This document shows, piece after piece, positions 41,907 through 52,999 of a stretch of 64,000 bases of DNA. The notes beneath the pieces are model-generated. The model was not told the origin of the DNA and did not search any database. It worked only from the letters and a program-made list of their open reading frames with translations. Source of the stretch: Shinisaurus crocodilurus (Eukaryota; Chordata; Lepidosauria; Squamata; Shinisauridae); assembly GCA_021292165.1 (NCBI GenBank), contig CM037877.1, forward strand, positions 163,800,242 to 163,864,241. Reading direction: 5' to 3'. The position numbers were made by a program, and so were the translations under genes. Each line of letters starts with the position of its first letter. Positions within the stretch are counted from its first letter, which is position 1.

Positions 41907-41964
41907 CAAGGGATTCTGGGAATTGTAGTCCAGCAACATCTGGGGACCCAAGGTTGGAGAGCCC
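41907..41964. mobile_element. hAT-type MITE, right half only
   Basis: GATTCTGGGAATTGTAGTCC followed by CCCAAGGTTGGAGAGCCCT, the right half of the 62626 family. The left half is absent. Confidence 0.6.
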
Positions 41965-42704
41965 TATGCTATGCCTCTGCTCTGCCTTTTCAACTGTCTC
42001 AGCCCCACCCTGCCTGATAAGTTGCATTTCTGCCCAGCCAGCCACACTGATGAACTGTCCGGGCATGTTTCCTGAAAGTGTCACCCCCATCTGGAACCTT
42101 AAGGAGTTGGTGTGTTCCAGTGGATACCCACAGCAAGGCATTCCTATAGTCCTGTTATGCTGGGGTGCTGGTATAACACTGCTGTTAATCATCTCCATGG
42201 TCAAATCCGTTTTGCACTATCACTATTAATCTCCAAAAGAAGGAGAAGCAACCCACAAATTAAAAAAAAAAAAAAGCACAACATGTCCACCCACAAGGTT
42301 TAATCAGAATCCTTTCAAAGTCATTGAGAAGACCTGTTATCATTAATCGTTTTAGGATCAGCTCCATACCTATAAACAGAGCTGGTGTAGTGTAGTGGCT
42401 CATAATCAGGAAGTCCCTGATTCTAAACTTGCCTCTGCCACAAACTTGCAAGTTATTTATTTTTTATTTATTAAAATATAATCTGTCTTTCATCTCAAAC
42501 AGGTTCTCCTTGACATGGTTACAAAGGGGGGAAAGAACATTAAAAATTAAAAACCAAATGAATGCAAAGCTATCATCAAAACATCAAAGAGCAGAGTCAA
42601 TGCCATATTAAAAACTATTAAAAGCCAACAGAATAAAAATATCTTTGTCACCCACCTAAAACTGAACAAAGATTGGGCCATCTTAGCCTTAGGCAAGCCA
42701 CTCT

Positions 42705-43035
42705 CTTTTCCACAGGAGGCTGTTAATCTGATGCATCTACTTTCGGTTTTGTAACAGAATTGAGATCTGAGGACTACACCAGGAGCTTTTCTGCTACATA
42801 ACCTCTAGGTGGCACTGCGGTATAGCAGAATAGCACAAATATGCAAAATGAAATCACCCTTTCTTTCTCTATCAGAGATAATATCCCATTTTCCCTGCTC
42901 TAAAAAATCTCGCAGAAAGTGCCGTTTACAAACAGAAATGAAACTGGAGGGTCACACAACATCATCTAAAGAACCCATAAACAACCATGAATAGGGAATG
43001 AGGAGTGCACAACAAATGCCTCGTGTAAAAAACCT
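42705..43035. repeat. Foldback family (GCTTTTCTACA ends), copy 1
   Basis: Shares ATCTACTTTCGGTTTTG, ACCTCTAGGTGGCACTG, AAAGAACCCATAAACAAC and AATGCCTCGTGTA with copies at 59030-59335, 59885-60180 and 60790-61162. Confidence 0.6.
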
Positions 43036-43400
43036 CAGCATTAGTCCTGTGTCCCCACCATCTGCAATATGGGGCATAATAATAGTGACGTATTTTATAC
43101 GGTTGTTGTAAGAATTAAAACTAGACCATTGTTGTGGAAAAATTGATCTACTGAGTTGTGTTTGGAGAGGTTCTTAGAGAGGAAAGTTTATTAGTGAATT
43201 CATGGATGGCATCTGAGCACAGTCAGGAATACCAACAAGAATGAAAGGGAGACACTTCCATTTATACTGAATAGTATCACGTAGAGATCAGGTAACAATG
43301 AGTCAGTACAACTAAACAAGACAAGATCAAAGGAAACACCTAGGTCTGACAAAAGGTCAGACATTGCCCATCTTCCAGCCATCATGGCTTTACATAAGGT

Positions 43401-44159
43401 CAGGACCGGTGCAGGGCAGTTTGGCGCCCTAGGCTACATTATATTTAGCGCCCCCCCTCGTGCCGTGGGGGGGGCTCCGGAAAGCAGCCCTGCTCTGCAA
43501 CCTCCACCGGACCCCCCCCCGCACGCTGCCGCTGCCGCCCCCCCACCTACCTTCCCAGTCCGACGCCTCCTCCGAAAAGGGACCCCCGCGCTCTGTTTTT
43601 CGCCGGGGGAAACCAGAGCAACAGGGCTGTTTAAGCCCTGTTGCCCTGGTACTTCCCGCCAAAACAGAGCGCGGGCGGGGCTCCGGAAACAGCATGGAGA
43701 AGGTAGGTGTCGGGGGGGGAGGCGGCGCGGAGGAGAGTTGAAGCGAAGTGAGGGGGGGAGGTGTCGCGAGGGGGGGGAGGCGGCGCGGGGGGGGAGGCGG
43801 CGCGGGGGGGGAGGCGGCGCAGAGGCGAAGCGAGGCGAGGCGAGGTGGGGGAGGCGGCGCGGGGGGTGGGGGAGGCGGCGCGGGGGTGGGGGAGGCGGCG
43901 CGAGGCGAGGCGGGGGGAGGCGGCGCGAGGCGAGGCGAGGCGGGGGGAGGCGGCGCGGAGGCGAGGCAAGGTAGGGGGGAGGCGCCCAGGCTCGGCCCCA
44001 CCACTACTCCGGGCGCACTTACCTGGCTTTCTCGGAGAGGAGGGCGGGCGGGCAGGGCAGGAGCGCGCCGGCAGCGAAGAGGAGCGCAGCGTTCTGCGCC
44101 CTCTTCCGCTACGCGCCCTAGGCAACCGCCTAGTTGGCCTAGCGGTAGCGCCGGCCCTG
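43401..44159. mobile_element. G/C-rich non-autonomous hAT-type element, 759 bp
   Basis: The directly repeated octamer CATAAGGT (43393-43400 and 44160-44167) fixes both ends. The termini are CAGGACCGGTGC and, complemented, CAGGGCCGGCGC, as in hAT elements; sub-terminal GGCGCCCTAGGC / TGCCTAGGGCGC is also inverted. The interior is extremely G-rich on the plus strand with degenerate GAGGCGGCGCG repeats. Long ORFs on both strands come from this composition and are not credible genes. Confidence 0.88.
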
Positions 44160-44167
44160 CATAAGGT

Positions 44168-45139
44168 AATCAGTACAGTCTTTTGCAAGGGGGATATGGT
44201 TCACAGTACTCTTAATCATAACAGAGCAGAGGCTAGGCACAACCAATCAATGAGTGATTTGCCCTCATGTCAGGGCATGTTCCTAGAAGGCCAAGGAAAG
44301 GTCTGACTTGCTTTTCCAGGCCTTTCTGTTAAACTGAAGCCTAGACAAAATTTACTAGTTCTACACCATGTGCATGAAGTGCTTCAATCTCTTGAAAGCA
44401 CTATATAAATGTTTTATTTTTTAGTCATCTTCATCATCATCATTATTATTTACATTTTGAAATATGAACTACAAGGACAAAGCTTGTGATTAGATTCAGT
44501 GCAGTGTACTTCTGCTTCCCTTATGATGCCATTACCAATAAGGCTGCCATAAGGAAATGTGTACCTCATTAGAAATATGGTGTTGGGTAACTAGCAAAAA
44601 ATTAGAAGATTCTCAGCAATAGAAAAAGCAGTAACAAATCAACTCAGGCTGCATAGTTCAGGACAAGAGGCGGTTTGATCTCCACAGCAACAGTGCACTG
44701 AGTAGCAGGCAGGAACACATAGGGCTTTGATATTAAGCATTGCTATCTGAGATAAGCAGAAAGTTGGAGGGGAAAGTGACAAGAAATTGGATCCAGAGTC
44801 AGACAGAGGATGTAGCAGGTGCACCGTCTGAGACATACAGGTCAGCAAGATTGTATTATTTTGGCCTGAGGAACTGTCAGCGGGTTTCTACCAGTTTGAG
44901 TCTGTTTAAAACAAAACCTCCTTCTTTCCTCCCCACAGGACTTCAGAAAGGGAGGAGAAGAAAAAGAAACAGACAAAAAAGGATAGAACAGGACTGGGCT
45001 GTATTAGCCAGCAGTGGAAAGGATCCAAACCACAAATGACTCAGCCAAGATCCTCCAAAATTTTGCTTTTGTTCTTGCGAAAGATTGAGCTGGGCAGTCC
45101 AGTCTTACATTTACTTCCAAATAAGTCTCATTGAGTGCA
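44168..45139. other. Intergenic, nothing recognised
   Basis: Unique-looking A/T-rich sequence without credible ORF or known repeat. Confidence 0.45.
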
Positions 45140-45510
45140 TTTGCACGTCACACTAAGCCACCCTGCGTATAAGCCACAGTGGTTTGGTTGTTCACTGAAC
45201 AACCAACGCTATACCCGACAGACGGTCTCACCGTGAGTTGTTCTCCCCCTCCTTCTCTCTCAGTCTTCCAGTCAGCTCCGGTGTCCCAGCATCCTTCATG
45301 GGAGAACCCATTTTGTCTCCCCCCTCCCTGCTCCAATCACTACCTCTTTTCATTCACCACCATTTCTTTTTTCCCTGGAGCCTAAAAAAAGTGCAATTGG
45401 GGTCATTTTAATTTTTTAAAAATTCAGACCCTGACAATTGTGCAACTGTATTTTTGTTGTTGCTGTTGTTATTCTTCATCTTCATCATCATCAGCATCAT
45501 CATCACAGAT

Positions 45511-45668
45511 TTCATAGATCATAGAGTTGGAAGGAGCCTACAAGGCTATCGAGTCCAACCCCCTGCTCAATGCAGGAAACTAGAGGAGGGGTCTCCCATC
45601 CAAGTAATAGCCAGGCCTGACCCTGCTTAGCTTTCCACGCTCAGACAAGCTGAGTCAGCGTGAGCCAC
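45511..45668 (-). mobile_element. 5S rRNA-derived SINE with CR1-like tail, copy 1
   Basis: The minus strand reads GGAAAGCTAAGCAGGGTCAG and TACTTGGATGGGAGACC, the 3' half of 5S rRNA. It then runs into GGGGGTTGGACTCGATAGCC, CCTTCCAACTCTATGATC: a CR1 3' end. Such 5S-headed SINEs are known in squamates and fish. A second copy in the same orientation lies 440 bp away. Confidence 0.8.
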
Positions 45669-45956
45669 AAGCTCATCTTTCACAAGTGCACTCTTACAGC
45701 TATCCAATATGTGTAGTCTTGCCTGGTCAATTTCCTTGTCCGTTTCAGCTGTGAAAGGAAGCAGCGAAGTGGAGTAGGGAACAGATTGACAAGGCAAGAC
45801 TGAATATAGGCTAATTTACGTACAGTTGCCAGGGACCAGGTGCCAAGATGTCAATCGAAATGCACCAGTAAAGGAGGGGGGGGAGTGGCAAAAGAAGGTG
45901 CACCAAAAGGGGCGGGGAGAGACACAGTGTCTCCCCCTTAGCCATGTGATCATTGA

Positions 45957-46113
45957 TTTCATTGATCATAGAGTTGGAAGGAGCCTACAAGGCTATCGAG
46001 TCCAACCCCCTGCTGAATGCAGGAAACTAGAGGAGGGGTCTCCCATCCAAGTAATAACCAGGCCTGACCCTGCTTAGCTTTCCACGCTCAGACAAGCTGA
46101 GCCAGCATAAGCC
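45957..46113 (-). mobile_element. 5S rRNA-derived SINE with CR1-like tail, copy 2
   Basis: Almost identical to copy 1, including the same truncation of the 5S head just upstream of GTCTGAGCGTGG. Either the two arose by local duplication or the family's master already lacked the 5S 5' half. Confidence 0.8.
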
Positions 46114-47399
46114 AGTGCAACTGTCAAGTGTTGCACTGACAGTTCTCAGTGTCTTCCACTTTTTCAACACTTCCCAGAGTCTCCAGCTACTCCAGAAAGG
46201 GGAGATACTAACTGCCCCGCTTTTCGCAGCCCCTTTCGCAGAACCACTTACTGCTGCAGTTATTGTGGTTCCCTGACAGTTCAAAAAAGCCTCAGACATA
46301 TACACAACTTTAATGGCTGGGATGTGTATATGGAGGGGGGAATTATACCCATTTAAGGGTTGGGAAGTAAATGGAGGGGAATTTTTTGTGCATCTGCAGT
46401 AATGGAGCAGTCAATGCAGGTGCAGACATTTCTCCTCCATTTACTTCCCTGCCATTACATTTGCGTACACTTCTGCAGTTGTTTTTTTTAAAAAAAACTG
46501 TCGGGAACTGCAGTAACCACCGCAGTAACTGCTCCGAAAAAGAGCCGTAAAAAGTGTGGGGAGTTAATATCTCCCCCTTTTGGAGTAGCTGGAGCATCGG
46601 GGAAGTGTTGAAAAGGTGGAGAACACTGAGAATTGTCAGTTCAACACTTAAAACTGAGAGGATCACATCACCAAAGGGGAGAGATTGTCATGCCCCACTT
46701 TGGTTCCACTTACGCCTCTGGCTCCCCGGCTCCTTTTCAGTGCTTCTGACTTGTGCTACCGGGTCTCTCCCTTTTCTTACTGTTATTTCTCCCCCAGTCC
46801 TTTGCAACTGTGCACAAATTAGCCGATAGGCAACCTTGTCTTGTTAATACTCATACTAGATAGCCGTGTGCACTTATGAAGGACCATCAAAATAATAATA
46901 ATAATAGTGTAGAGAGAAAGCCCGGCCAGGTAGACACACACATACACACACTGCCACCGCCATCATGGCTTCTGCCTAGGGCAGAAGCAACTCAGTTCCG
47001 AGCAGTCATTTGCATCATGCCTTCATTTACATTCACCTCAATGGGACCCATCTACATACCCCCCAGTAACTTCCCCTGGCAGCTCACAAAGAGCTGCGAA
47101 GCACCCTCAAGCACCGAGGGGCACCAGGATGCCTGGCAGTTTCAAAGAGCTGCCAAGTACTTTTAAGCACCCAGGGGCACCAAGGATCTGGCAGGAGGAA
47201 CCGGTTCTTCCCATCAACAGGAGTGGAGGGGGAGTGAGGGAGGAGGTAAAAGAGGGGCACCAAGCCCTGGCAGGTTGTTGAATGTTGGGTGCAGGACTGC
47301 ACGGACCGTCCATGACTTCAGTCAGGACAACAAGGAACTCAACCCCGGGCAACGCCGCCCGGTAAAGGCTGCCTGGCTGAAAGTTCTACAGTGAACTGC

Positions 47400-47705
47400 T
47401 TTCGAGGAAACATGGTATTGTGAGGACAATGTTAGATCTGCCTGACTGTTAACTCAGCTCATTCGTGGATTGAGGCTTGCACGCCTCATTAATATACTCC
47501 CCGTGTTTATGGTGGAGTTCTTATCTGCTTGTTTTGATACGCTTCATTAAACATACTATCAACCTGCTCTGTATTCTTGTCAATTTCACTCTCTAATTCA
47601 GCACCAATGGTAGCTGTTACATTTTAAGTGCCCGGGAACCACTTGAAGGGAGTTTTCTCAGCTCTAGTTAACCCATTAACTCCCGGACTCACACAAAGGA
47701 CCGGC
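47400..47705 (+). repeat. Possible LTR-like repeat, copy 2
   Basis: See the copy at 41590. It contains CTTCATTAAACATAC, CTTGTCAATTTCACTC and TGGTAGCTGTTACATTTTAA, then GAGTTTTCTCAGCTC. No flanking coding sequence. Confidence 0.3.
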
Positions 47706-47824
47706 AGCGATCCTTCACAAATAGTAACAATTATGACCCCAGTTATGCATTTTTGAGGCATGGGGTGGGGGGAAGCCAGGGAACAAGTGAAAGTCCTTCC
47801 AAAGTGCAATTTTGGCATCGGTGA

Positions 47825-48135
47825 AATGGCAGTCACTGGCAAGATGCAAAAAGCAAGCAGAACAGGCTTTTTTGCCGCTCTGGTCAGGCAGCTCTCTAGC
47901 TGTTATCAGCAACCTATGACAAAATCACCCTGCTGGATTTGGACAGCACAAGCCACCATGGGCATCAACAACCCTAAAACAACCCATGGGTTCTCAGGAT
48001 GGCTTGTTTGTGAAAAATAAACCACCCTGCAGAAACTACTACGCTGGGTTCGCACAACACGACAACCCACCATGGCTGATCATCCATGGTGGGTTGTCAT
48101 GTCATGCAAACCAGGTCATTGCATTCATGAGGGCA
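47825..48135. repeat. Fragment of the large foldback family with GGGTTCGCACAACACGA
   Basis: Matches the right arm of the 50656-51995 element (TTTTTTGCCGCTCTGGTCAG region, then ACAACCCACCATGGCTGATC and inverted GGTGGGTTGTCATGTC). Confidence 0.5.
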
Positions 48136-48689
48136 TACTTCCAGGTAAGGGTGCATCAGATGGCAGCTACAGCCTACTCCAGTAACAATTGAGGTTTTCT
48201 CCCCTGATAATTTCTTGGGCCAGATGCGACGAACACCCTTTTGTTTGTTCTGACCATTGCAGCACTGAGACAATTTATCCAAACAGGGTGGAGGATACTG
48301 ATTTGTTGGGATCACATACTGTGTCTATGTTGTGTTGTGTCGTTCTCAGGAAACTGATTGTCTCTAAGAATATTCAGCTGTGGTTCCTGTCATCCTTGTA
48401 AATTCCTTTCCCCCACCACCTCATTTCATATTTTGTATTCTCCTGCATGAATTATCAGTTCAGTTTTGTTTGAGTCATGAGCCTCCCTAGTTAATATTAA
48501 AAAAAAACAATAGTAAATACAACTTTTGTAAATACAATAGAACTTTTAAAACAAATATGGAAATGACATATCCAAGGAGACCTCATAAAGCACAATCCAC
48601 AACAACAAACCATTAAAAAAAAAAACAAAGATAGCTGTGCTGGTCCATATGATAACTGCAACACCTACCAGTGATGGAGACAGCCATCC

Positions 48690-48990
48690 TATGGTCCCTG
48701 GGTGAGCGTCACAGCCTGGGTGGCTTGGAAAACCCCAGCACTCCAACCTCAGAAGGGAGAGTCAGAAATCCAACCCCCCCCCGCCCCCTTTCAGTCAGTG
48801 AGGAAAGAACCACACCAGCTGCCCTCCGAGATCGGAAAAGTGACCTCGGAGGAAGAAGGGGGAATCTGGGTGAACAGGGAGGGGAGGAGACTGGAGAGGC
48901 CAGGATACAAGTTATCCTGAGCCTTCTCCAGCCTCCAGCCCTCCCCCTCTGAAGCATCCTCACTAGATGGGCTGAAAAGCCCATCTAGTG
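48690..48990. repeat. Interspersed repeat family, copy 2 of 3, with end hairpin
   Basis: Similar to 52500-52885 (AAGTGACCTCGGAGGAAG; TTATCCTGAGCCTTCTCCAG). It ends in a perfect 13-bp stem, CACTAGATGGGCT-GAAA-AGCCCATCTAGTG (48961-48990). Confidence 0.5.
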
Positions 48991-49129
48991 AAAAACACCC
49001 AAGATGGAAGTCGGGGAGGCAAAGATCACCTCCATTGCTCCTCCCACCTTGCTGGCTTCAGCCTGGCAGAGCATAGGAAACTCGGAAGCCTCCGAGTTCA
49101 GAGGCTTCAAGTTCTAAGCGATGAAGGCA

Positions 49130-49153
49130 CAATCGATAGGATTGCGCCCTAAG
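49130..49153. mobile_element. Harbinger-type MITE right end fragment
   Basis: Only GATAGGATTGCGCCC followed by TAA remains, directly before the CR1 fragment. Confidence 0.45.
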
Positions 49154-49162
49154 GGCAAAGAT

Positions 49163-49450
49163 CTCTTCTCGATTCATCCCAGTTTGCAGGACACGGAATA
49201 ATGGGCTCAAGTTACAGGAACCTAGATTCCACCTAAACATCAGGAAAAATTTCCTGACTGTCAGAGCAATAAGACAATGGAATCAACTACCTAGGAAGGT
49301 CGTGGGCTCTCCCACTCTGGAGGCATTCAAGGTGCAGCTGGACAGACATCTGTCAGAGATGCTTTGACCTAGATTCCTGCATTGAGCAGGGGGTTGGACT
49401 CGATGGCCTTGTAGGCCCCTTCCAACTCTACTTTTCTATGATTCTATGAT
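49163..49450 (+). mobile_element. CR1 LINE 3' end
   Basis: Plus-strand sequence resembles the C-terminal CR1 ORF (AGGAAAAATTTCCTGACTGT, GGAGGCATTCAAGGTGCAGC). It then has the 3' UTR (GGGGGTTGGACTCGATGGCC, CCTTCCAACTCTA) and ends in the CR1 octamer repeats TCTATGATTCTATGATT. Confidence 0.85.
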
Positions 49451-49792
49451 TAATTCACTTAGTCTGCAATGTCCATCTTGAGACTGAAGATGCAGACCTC
49501 ATAAGCTCTTTTTTTTGTTTTTTGTTTTTTGGTCCTTGTCCTCCACCCCCACCTTTGTACCATCTTACCTGATGAAGGGTCCTGGCAAACCTGAAAGCTT
49601 TTAAACTCTTTCTTGCCATTTTGGTATTACCCAACTGTGGAACAAAAGCCAGTGAATTAACTTACAGTCTATCATATGAGCATCAAAAGAGGGTTGATGA
49701 CATTTCATCACCACCAGGGCAAAACTGGGCACCATTATCTCTGTAACGCTGCTTGCCAGCAAATATTCTGGGTTTTGTTCATTTGACTAGGG

Positions 49793-50139
49793 CAGTGCTT
49801 CTCAAATAGTGGGGCAGGCCCCAACGGCGGGGCGCGAGGCTCCGTAAAGGGGGGCTCGTTTGACCTCAGTTAAAAGTTTTTTTTAATATTGTGTTCCTTT
49901 AAATCCTGTGCTCCTTTAAATCTTTTCTGCTACAGTTAATAAAGCTATTCTTTGTTGTAAATTGATCCACATTTCTTTCTTTTTTTATTCTCTTATACGT
50001 TAATAAGGATACAGTGTTATGCAGAGGTGTACTTATAACAATTTTATAGACAAATGATACTATTTACAGTCGCGCGGGGGGCACGAAATGTTTTCTTCTT
50101 CCTAGGGGGGGCATGACAGAAAATAATTGAGAAGCACTG
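49793..50139. mobile_element. hAT-type element with perfect 8-bp duplication
   Basis: Termini CAGTGCTTCTCAA and its exact complement TTGAGAAGCACTG. Octamer GACTAGGG is repeated on both sides (49785-49792 and 50140-50147). 347 bp, no ORF. The ends resemble Charlie/SPIN-like hAT termini. Confidence 0.92.
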
Positions 50140-50334
50140 GACTAGGGGAATCGCTTCTCAAGTTAGCAGGAGGAGGAACTTTCACCTCACACCTTCAGAG
50201 ATTGAACAACTAAATATGTCATGCAGGAAATCCTCTGCTAATCTACAGAAAAGTTTATGTATGCATGTACATATCACGTGGCTCACTTTTTAGACACAAG
50301 AAATTGATTTGCAGACTACTACCTTGCTGGCTGG

Positions 50335-50394
50335 GAAACGCTCGGAGTCGTAGGACTTTTTTCTGTCTAAACATGCATAGGATTGTGCCTTATT
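50335..50394. mobile_element. Harbinger-type MITE right half
   Basis: GGAGTCGTAGGACTTTTTTC, then CTAAACATGCATAGGATTGT and GCCTTA; the left half is missing. Confidence 0.55.
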
Positions 50395-50655
50395 CTCTGA
50401 TGGATACAGTAGTTTAATCTCGTAGTTGAACAAACTCAAATGAATGTTATTTTCAGCAGATGGAATTCCTGTTTCAGATCTTAGTAGTACCATAGGTGTA
50501 CCCTTTGGAATTCCTAGTATAGATCTGAAAACTAGGGCTGTAAGGTGAAACAAGTTCGTTGGTAAGATTATTCAGTTAAAAACTTAATCAACTTAAAATG
50601 TGCCCCTGATTAATCAGGCAGCAAATGTTTATATAAAGAGAGAGAGAGAGAGAGG

Positions 50656-51995
50656 GTGAGTTTGCACGACATGGCAACCCAGCCGATGAATAAGCTATGC
50701 AATGTGGGTTTTTCATGGATCAACCCACAGTGTGCCCAACAGACGATTGGGCTTACCGTGGGTTGTTCTCCCACTCCTTCCCCTGCCCCGGTCCTCCAGT
50801 TAGTATCCCACGCTCCTGTACAGCAGAACCCATCTTGTCTCCCAGTCCCTGCTCCCTCCTGTTTTCAGTCACTGTTGTTGTTTTTTCCTCTGGACCCGTG
50901 CCACCGCCAGTGACAGCCGCCCCACCAATGCACAAAGTGACACTTTGGAGCCACCATTACTGGCTTGTTACACACCCCCCTTTTCTTCTTCTTTTTTTGG
51001 GGGGGTGGCACAAATGTACACAATTTTGTTCAGCATGTTGTTTGTTTGTTTGTTTGTTTGTTTTTAAGATTCCAGCCCTGTGCAGGTCCTTCACAGAGCT
51101 CATGGCTATATATTTCAATGTCCAGGAAAAATGCTCAAATTTGCTAGATAGGTTGAAAGAAAAGAACCCTTTCTTTTTGAGAGCTGTCAAAAGTAAGTGC
51201 TTGCAAAAAAAGGGTTGGGATGTATAGCTCCCCTTTCCGGAGTACCTAAAGACTGGGGGAAGTGTGGAGAAGGTGGAGGAGACTGAGAACAGCCAGGGCA
51301 ACACTAAAAAACTAGGGGATCACACCCAAAATGGGGAGATATACTCGCCACCACCCCTTTTCAGGTGGGGAACCCTTCGCCGCTTTGCTTTTCACTTGGC
51401 AGCTCGCTAACTGACAACTGTCAAGTCTGCGCAAAGCAACCTATCTGAAGCCTCGCTTGGTCAATGTCCAAGGATGTTGCCTACTGCACTTTGACAGCAG
51501 ACACTTACCAGGACAATAGCCAGGCAAGGCTCCACATTTCGGTCCTTCGTAGGTGTGCACCTGCAAAGGACTTGGGGGGGGGGATCACAAACGAAATTGC
51601 ACACATTTGTGCCACCCCAAAAAATAAGATAAAAGGCTAACAAGCCAGTGATGGTCACTCCAAAGTACCGCTTCAGCACTGGTGGAGCAGCTGTCACTTG
51701 TGTTGGCATGGGCGAAGCTTGCCAAGAGTGGCAAGGATTTTTTGCTGCTCTTGCCAAATGGCTCGCTCACCATTTCCCACAGTCCAAAATGAGATCGGTC
51801 TCCCAGGTTCAGGCGACATGACAACCCATCGTGGGTTCAACCAACCCTAGAACAAGCCATGGGTTGTCAGGGTGGCTTGTTGCCCCAAAACAAGCCACCC
51901 TGAAGGAAGCGGACCGGGTTCAGACAACACGGCAACCCACTGTAGCTAATTACCCATGATGGGTTGCCATGTTATGTGAACCCAATCATAGATAA
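50656..51995. repeat. Large foldback family element, copy B, about 1.34 kb
   Basis: The inner arms are inverted copies: 50890-51110 (AGTGACAGC, ACTTTGGAGCCACCATTACT, GGTGGCACAAATGTACACAA) against 51540-51700. The outer parts carry the TTGCACGACATGGCAACCCA / GGGTTGCCATGTTATGTGAA motif. The centre (51200-51310) matches the arms of copy A at 46557-46650. It contains a (TTTG)n run near 51040. No coding capacity. Confidence 0.55.
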
Positions 51996-52044
51996 AATTG
52001 TAATACAAGTGCATATAAAAGCTTAGGATGGTAAGCACCATCCT

Positions 52045-52101
52045 AACAGTGGAATCCTATGCATGTCTGCTAAAAAGTAAACCCTACTGAGTTCAGTGGG
52101 A

Positions 52102-52189
<88 letters not shown>

Positions 52190-52190
52190 T
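52045..52190. repeat. Compound (GCT)n(ATT)n microsatellite in a MITE remnant
   Basis: CAGTGGAATCCTATGCATGT is the left end of the 26947 MITE family. About 13 GCT then about 20 ATT units follow (52090-52187). Continuous ORFs through it are artefacts of the repeat. Confidence 0.8.
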
Positions 52191-52499
52191 TCTTGGCCAC
52201 CACAAGGCGGTGTACAATAATAAAACACATAATAAAAACTGATGTGATATTAAAAATGATAAAAACACAATAAAAACACTAAGTACACAATAAAAAACAG
52301 CAATAAAAGCAGCAGTAAAACTTCAAGGAAACTGTAAAGGATTAAGGTCTAAAAGAAGCTCTTTCTTCTCACACACAGGGGAATTCCTCCCTTAAGGTGC
52401 CTGCTACAACAAGTGTGTGCACCATCTAAAAAAAAAAGAAAAAGTAAGTATGCTTTTTGCTTATTTTTACCCAAGGGCAACTTTATGCAAATGTAATCA

Positions 52500-52885
52500 A
52501 CTTACAGAGCAATCCCATGGCACCTAGACAGTGGCTTGGGGACATAGGATCATTTGGATTTCCAGCTCCGAGATCAAAAAAGATCTCTGATCTCTGATCT
52601 TGGATCCCGCTCCCCCCTCGCAGCTGGCATGGAAAGAACCACTCTGGCTGCTTCTCCAAGGTTGTAAGAGCGACCTCGGAGAAGGGGTTTAGGGGCATTC
52701 CAGAGGGCGGGGAGGAGACCAGTGTCACCAAGATATGACTTATCCTGGTGGTGCCTCAGCCTCCTTCCCTCCCCCTCCAAAACACCACAGTTAGATGGCT
52801 GAAATAGGCCGTCTAGCCACTTTGCAGAGCAGGAGAAGTGTGGAGGCGACGGGCAGCCCCATTGGATTGCACCTTTCATTGATTA
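52500..52885. repeat. Interspersed repeat family, copy 3 of 3
   Basis: Contains GCTGGCATGGAAAGAACCAC, CTTCTCCAAGGTTGTAAGAG and CTTATCCTGGTGGTGCCTCA, shared with 36240-36530. Confidence 0.5.
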
Positions 52886-52894
52886 ATTGACCAA

Positions 52895-52993
52895 CAGTGC
52901 AATTCTATGCATGTATGCCTAGAAGCAAGCCCCATTTAGTTCAATCGGATATACTTCCAGATAAGCGTGTATACACTGTATAGCATTGCAGTC
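52895..52993. mobile_element. Harbinger-type MITE, sister of 26947
   Basis: CAGTGCAATTCTATGCATG left end and GCATTGCAGTC right end; CAA and TAA flank it. The body holds AGCAAGCCCCATTTAGTTCA. Confidence 0.6.
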
Positions 52994-52999
52994 TAAAAC

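Larger units (their letters stand above)
45140..46885. repeat. Large foldback family element, copy A, split by 5S-SINEs
   Basis: The left part (45140-45385) aligns with 50656-50905 (CGTGAGTTGTTCTCCCCCTC versus CGTGGGTTGTTCTCCCACTC). Arms 46118-46220 and 46557-46650 are inverted copies (CAGTGTCTTCCACTTTTTCA against GAAAAGGTGGAGAACACTG). The end holds GTGCACTTATGAAGGACC, matching 51545 in inverse. No coding capacity. Confidence 0.5.

Noticed and set aside
43384..44306. Several 130-196-residue ORFs on both strands
   Set aside because: They fall inside the G-rich hAT-type element, are Gly/Arg- or Pro/Ala-only, and exist in most frames because stops are rare in such DNA.
45590..45668. Possible 5S rRNA gene
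   Set aside because: Only the 3' half of 5S is present and it is fused to a CR1 tail, so it is a SINE head.
52023..52268. 81-residue ORF with poly-Ile and poly-Ala
   Set aside because: Translation of the (GCT)n(ATT)n microsatellite.
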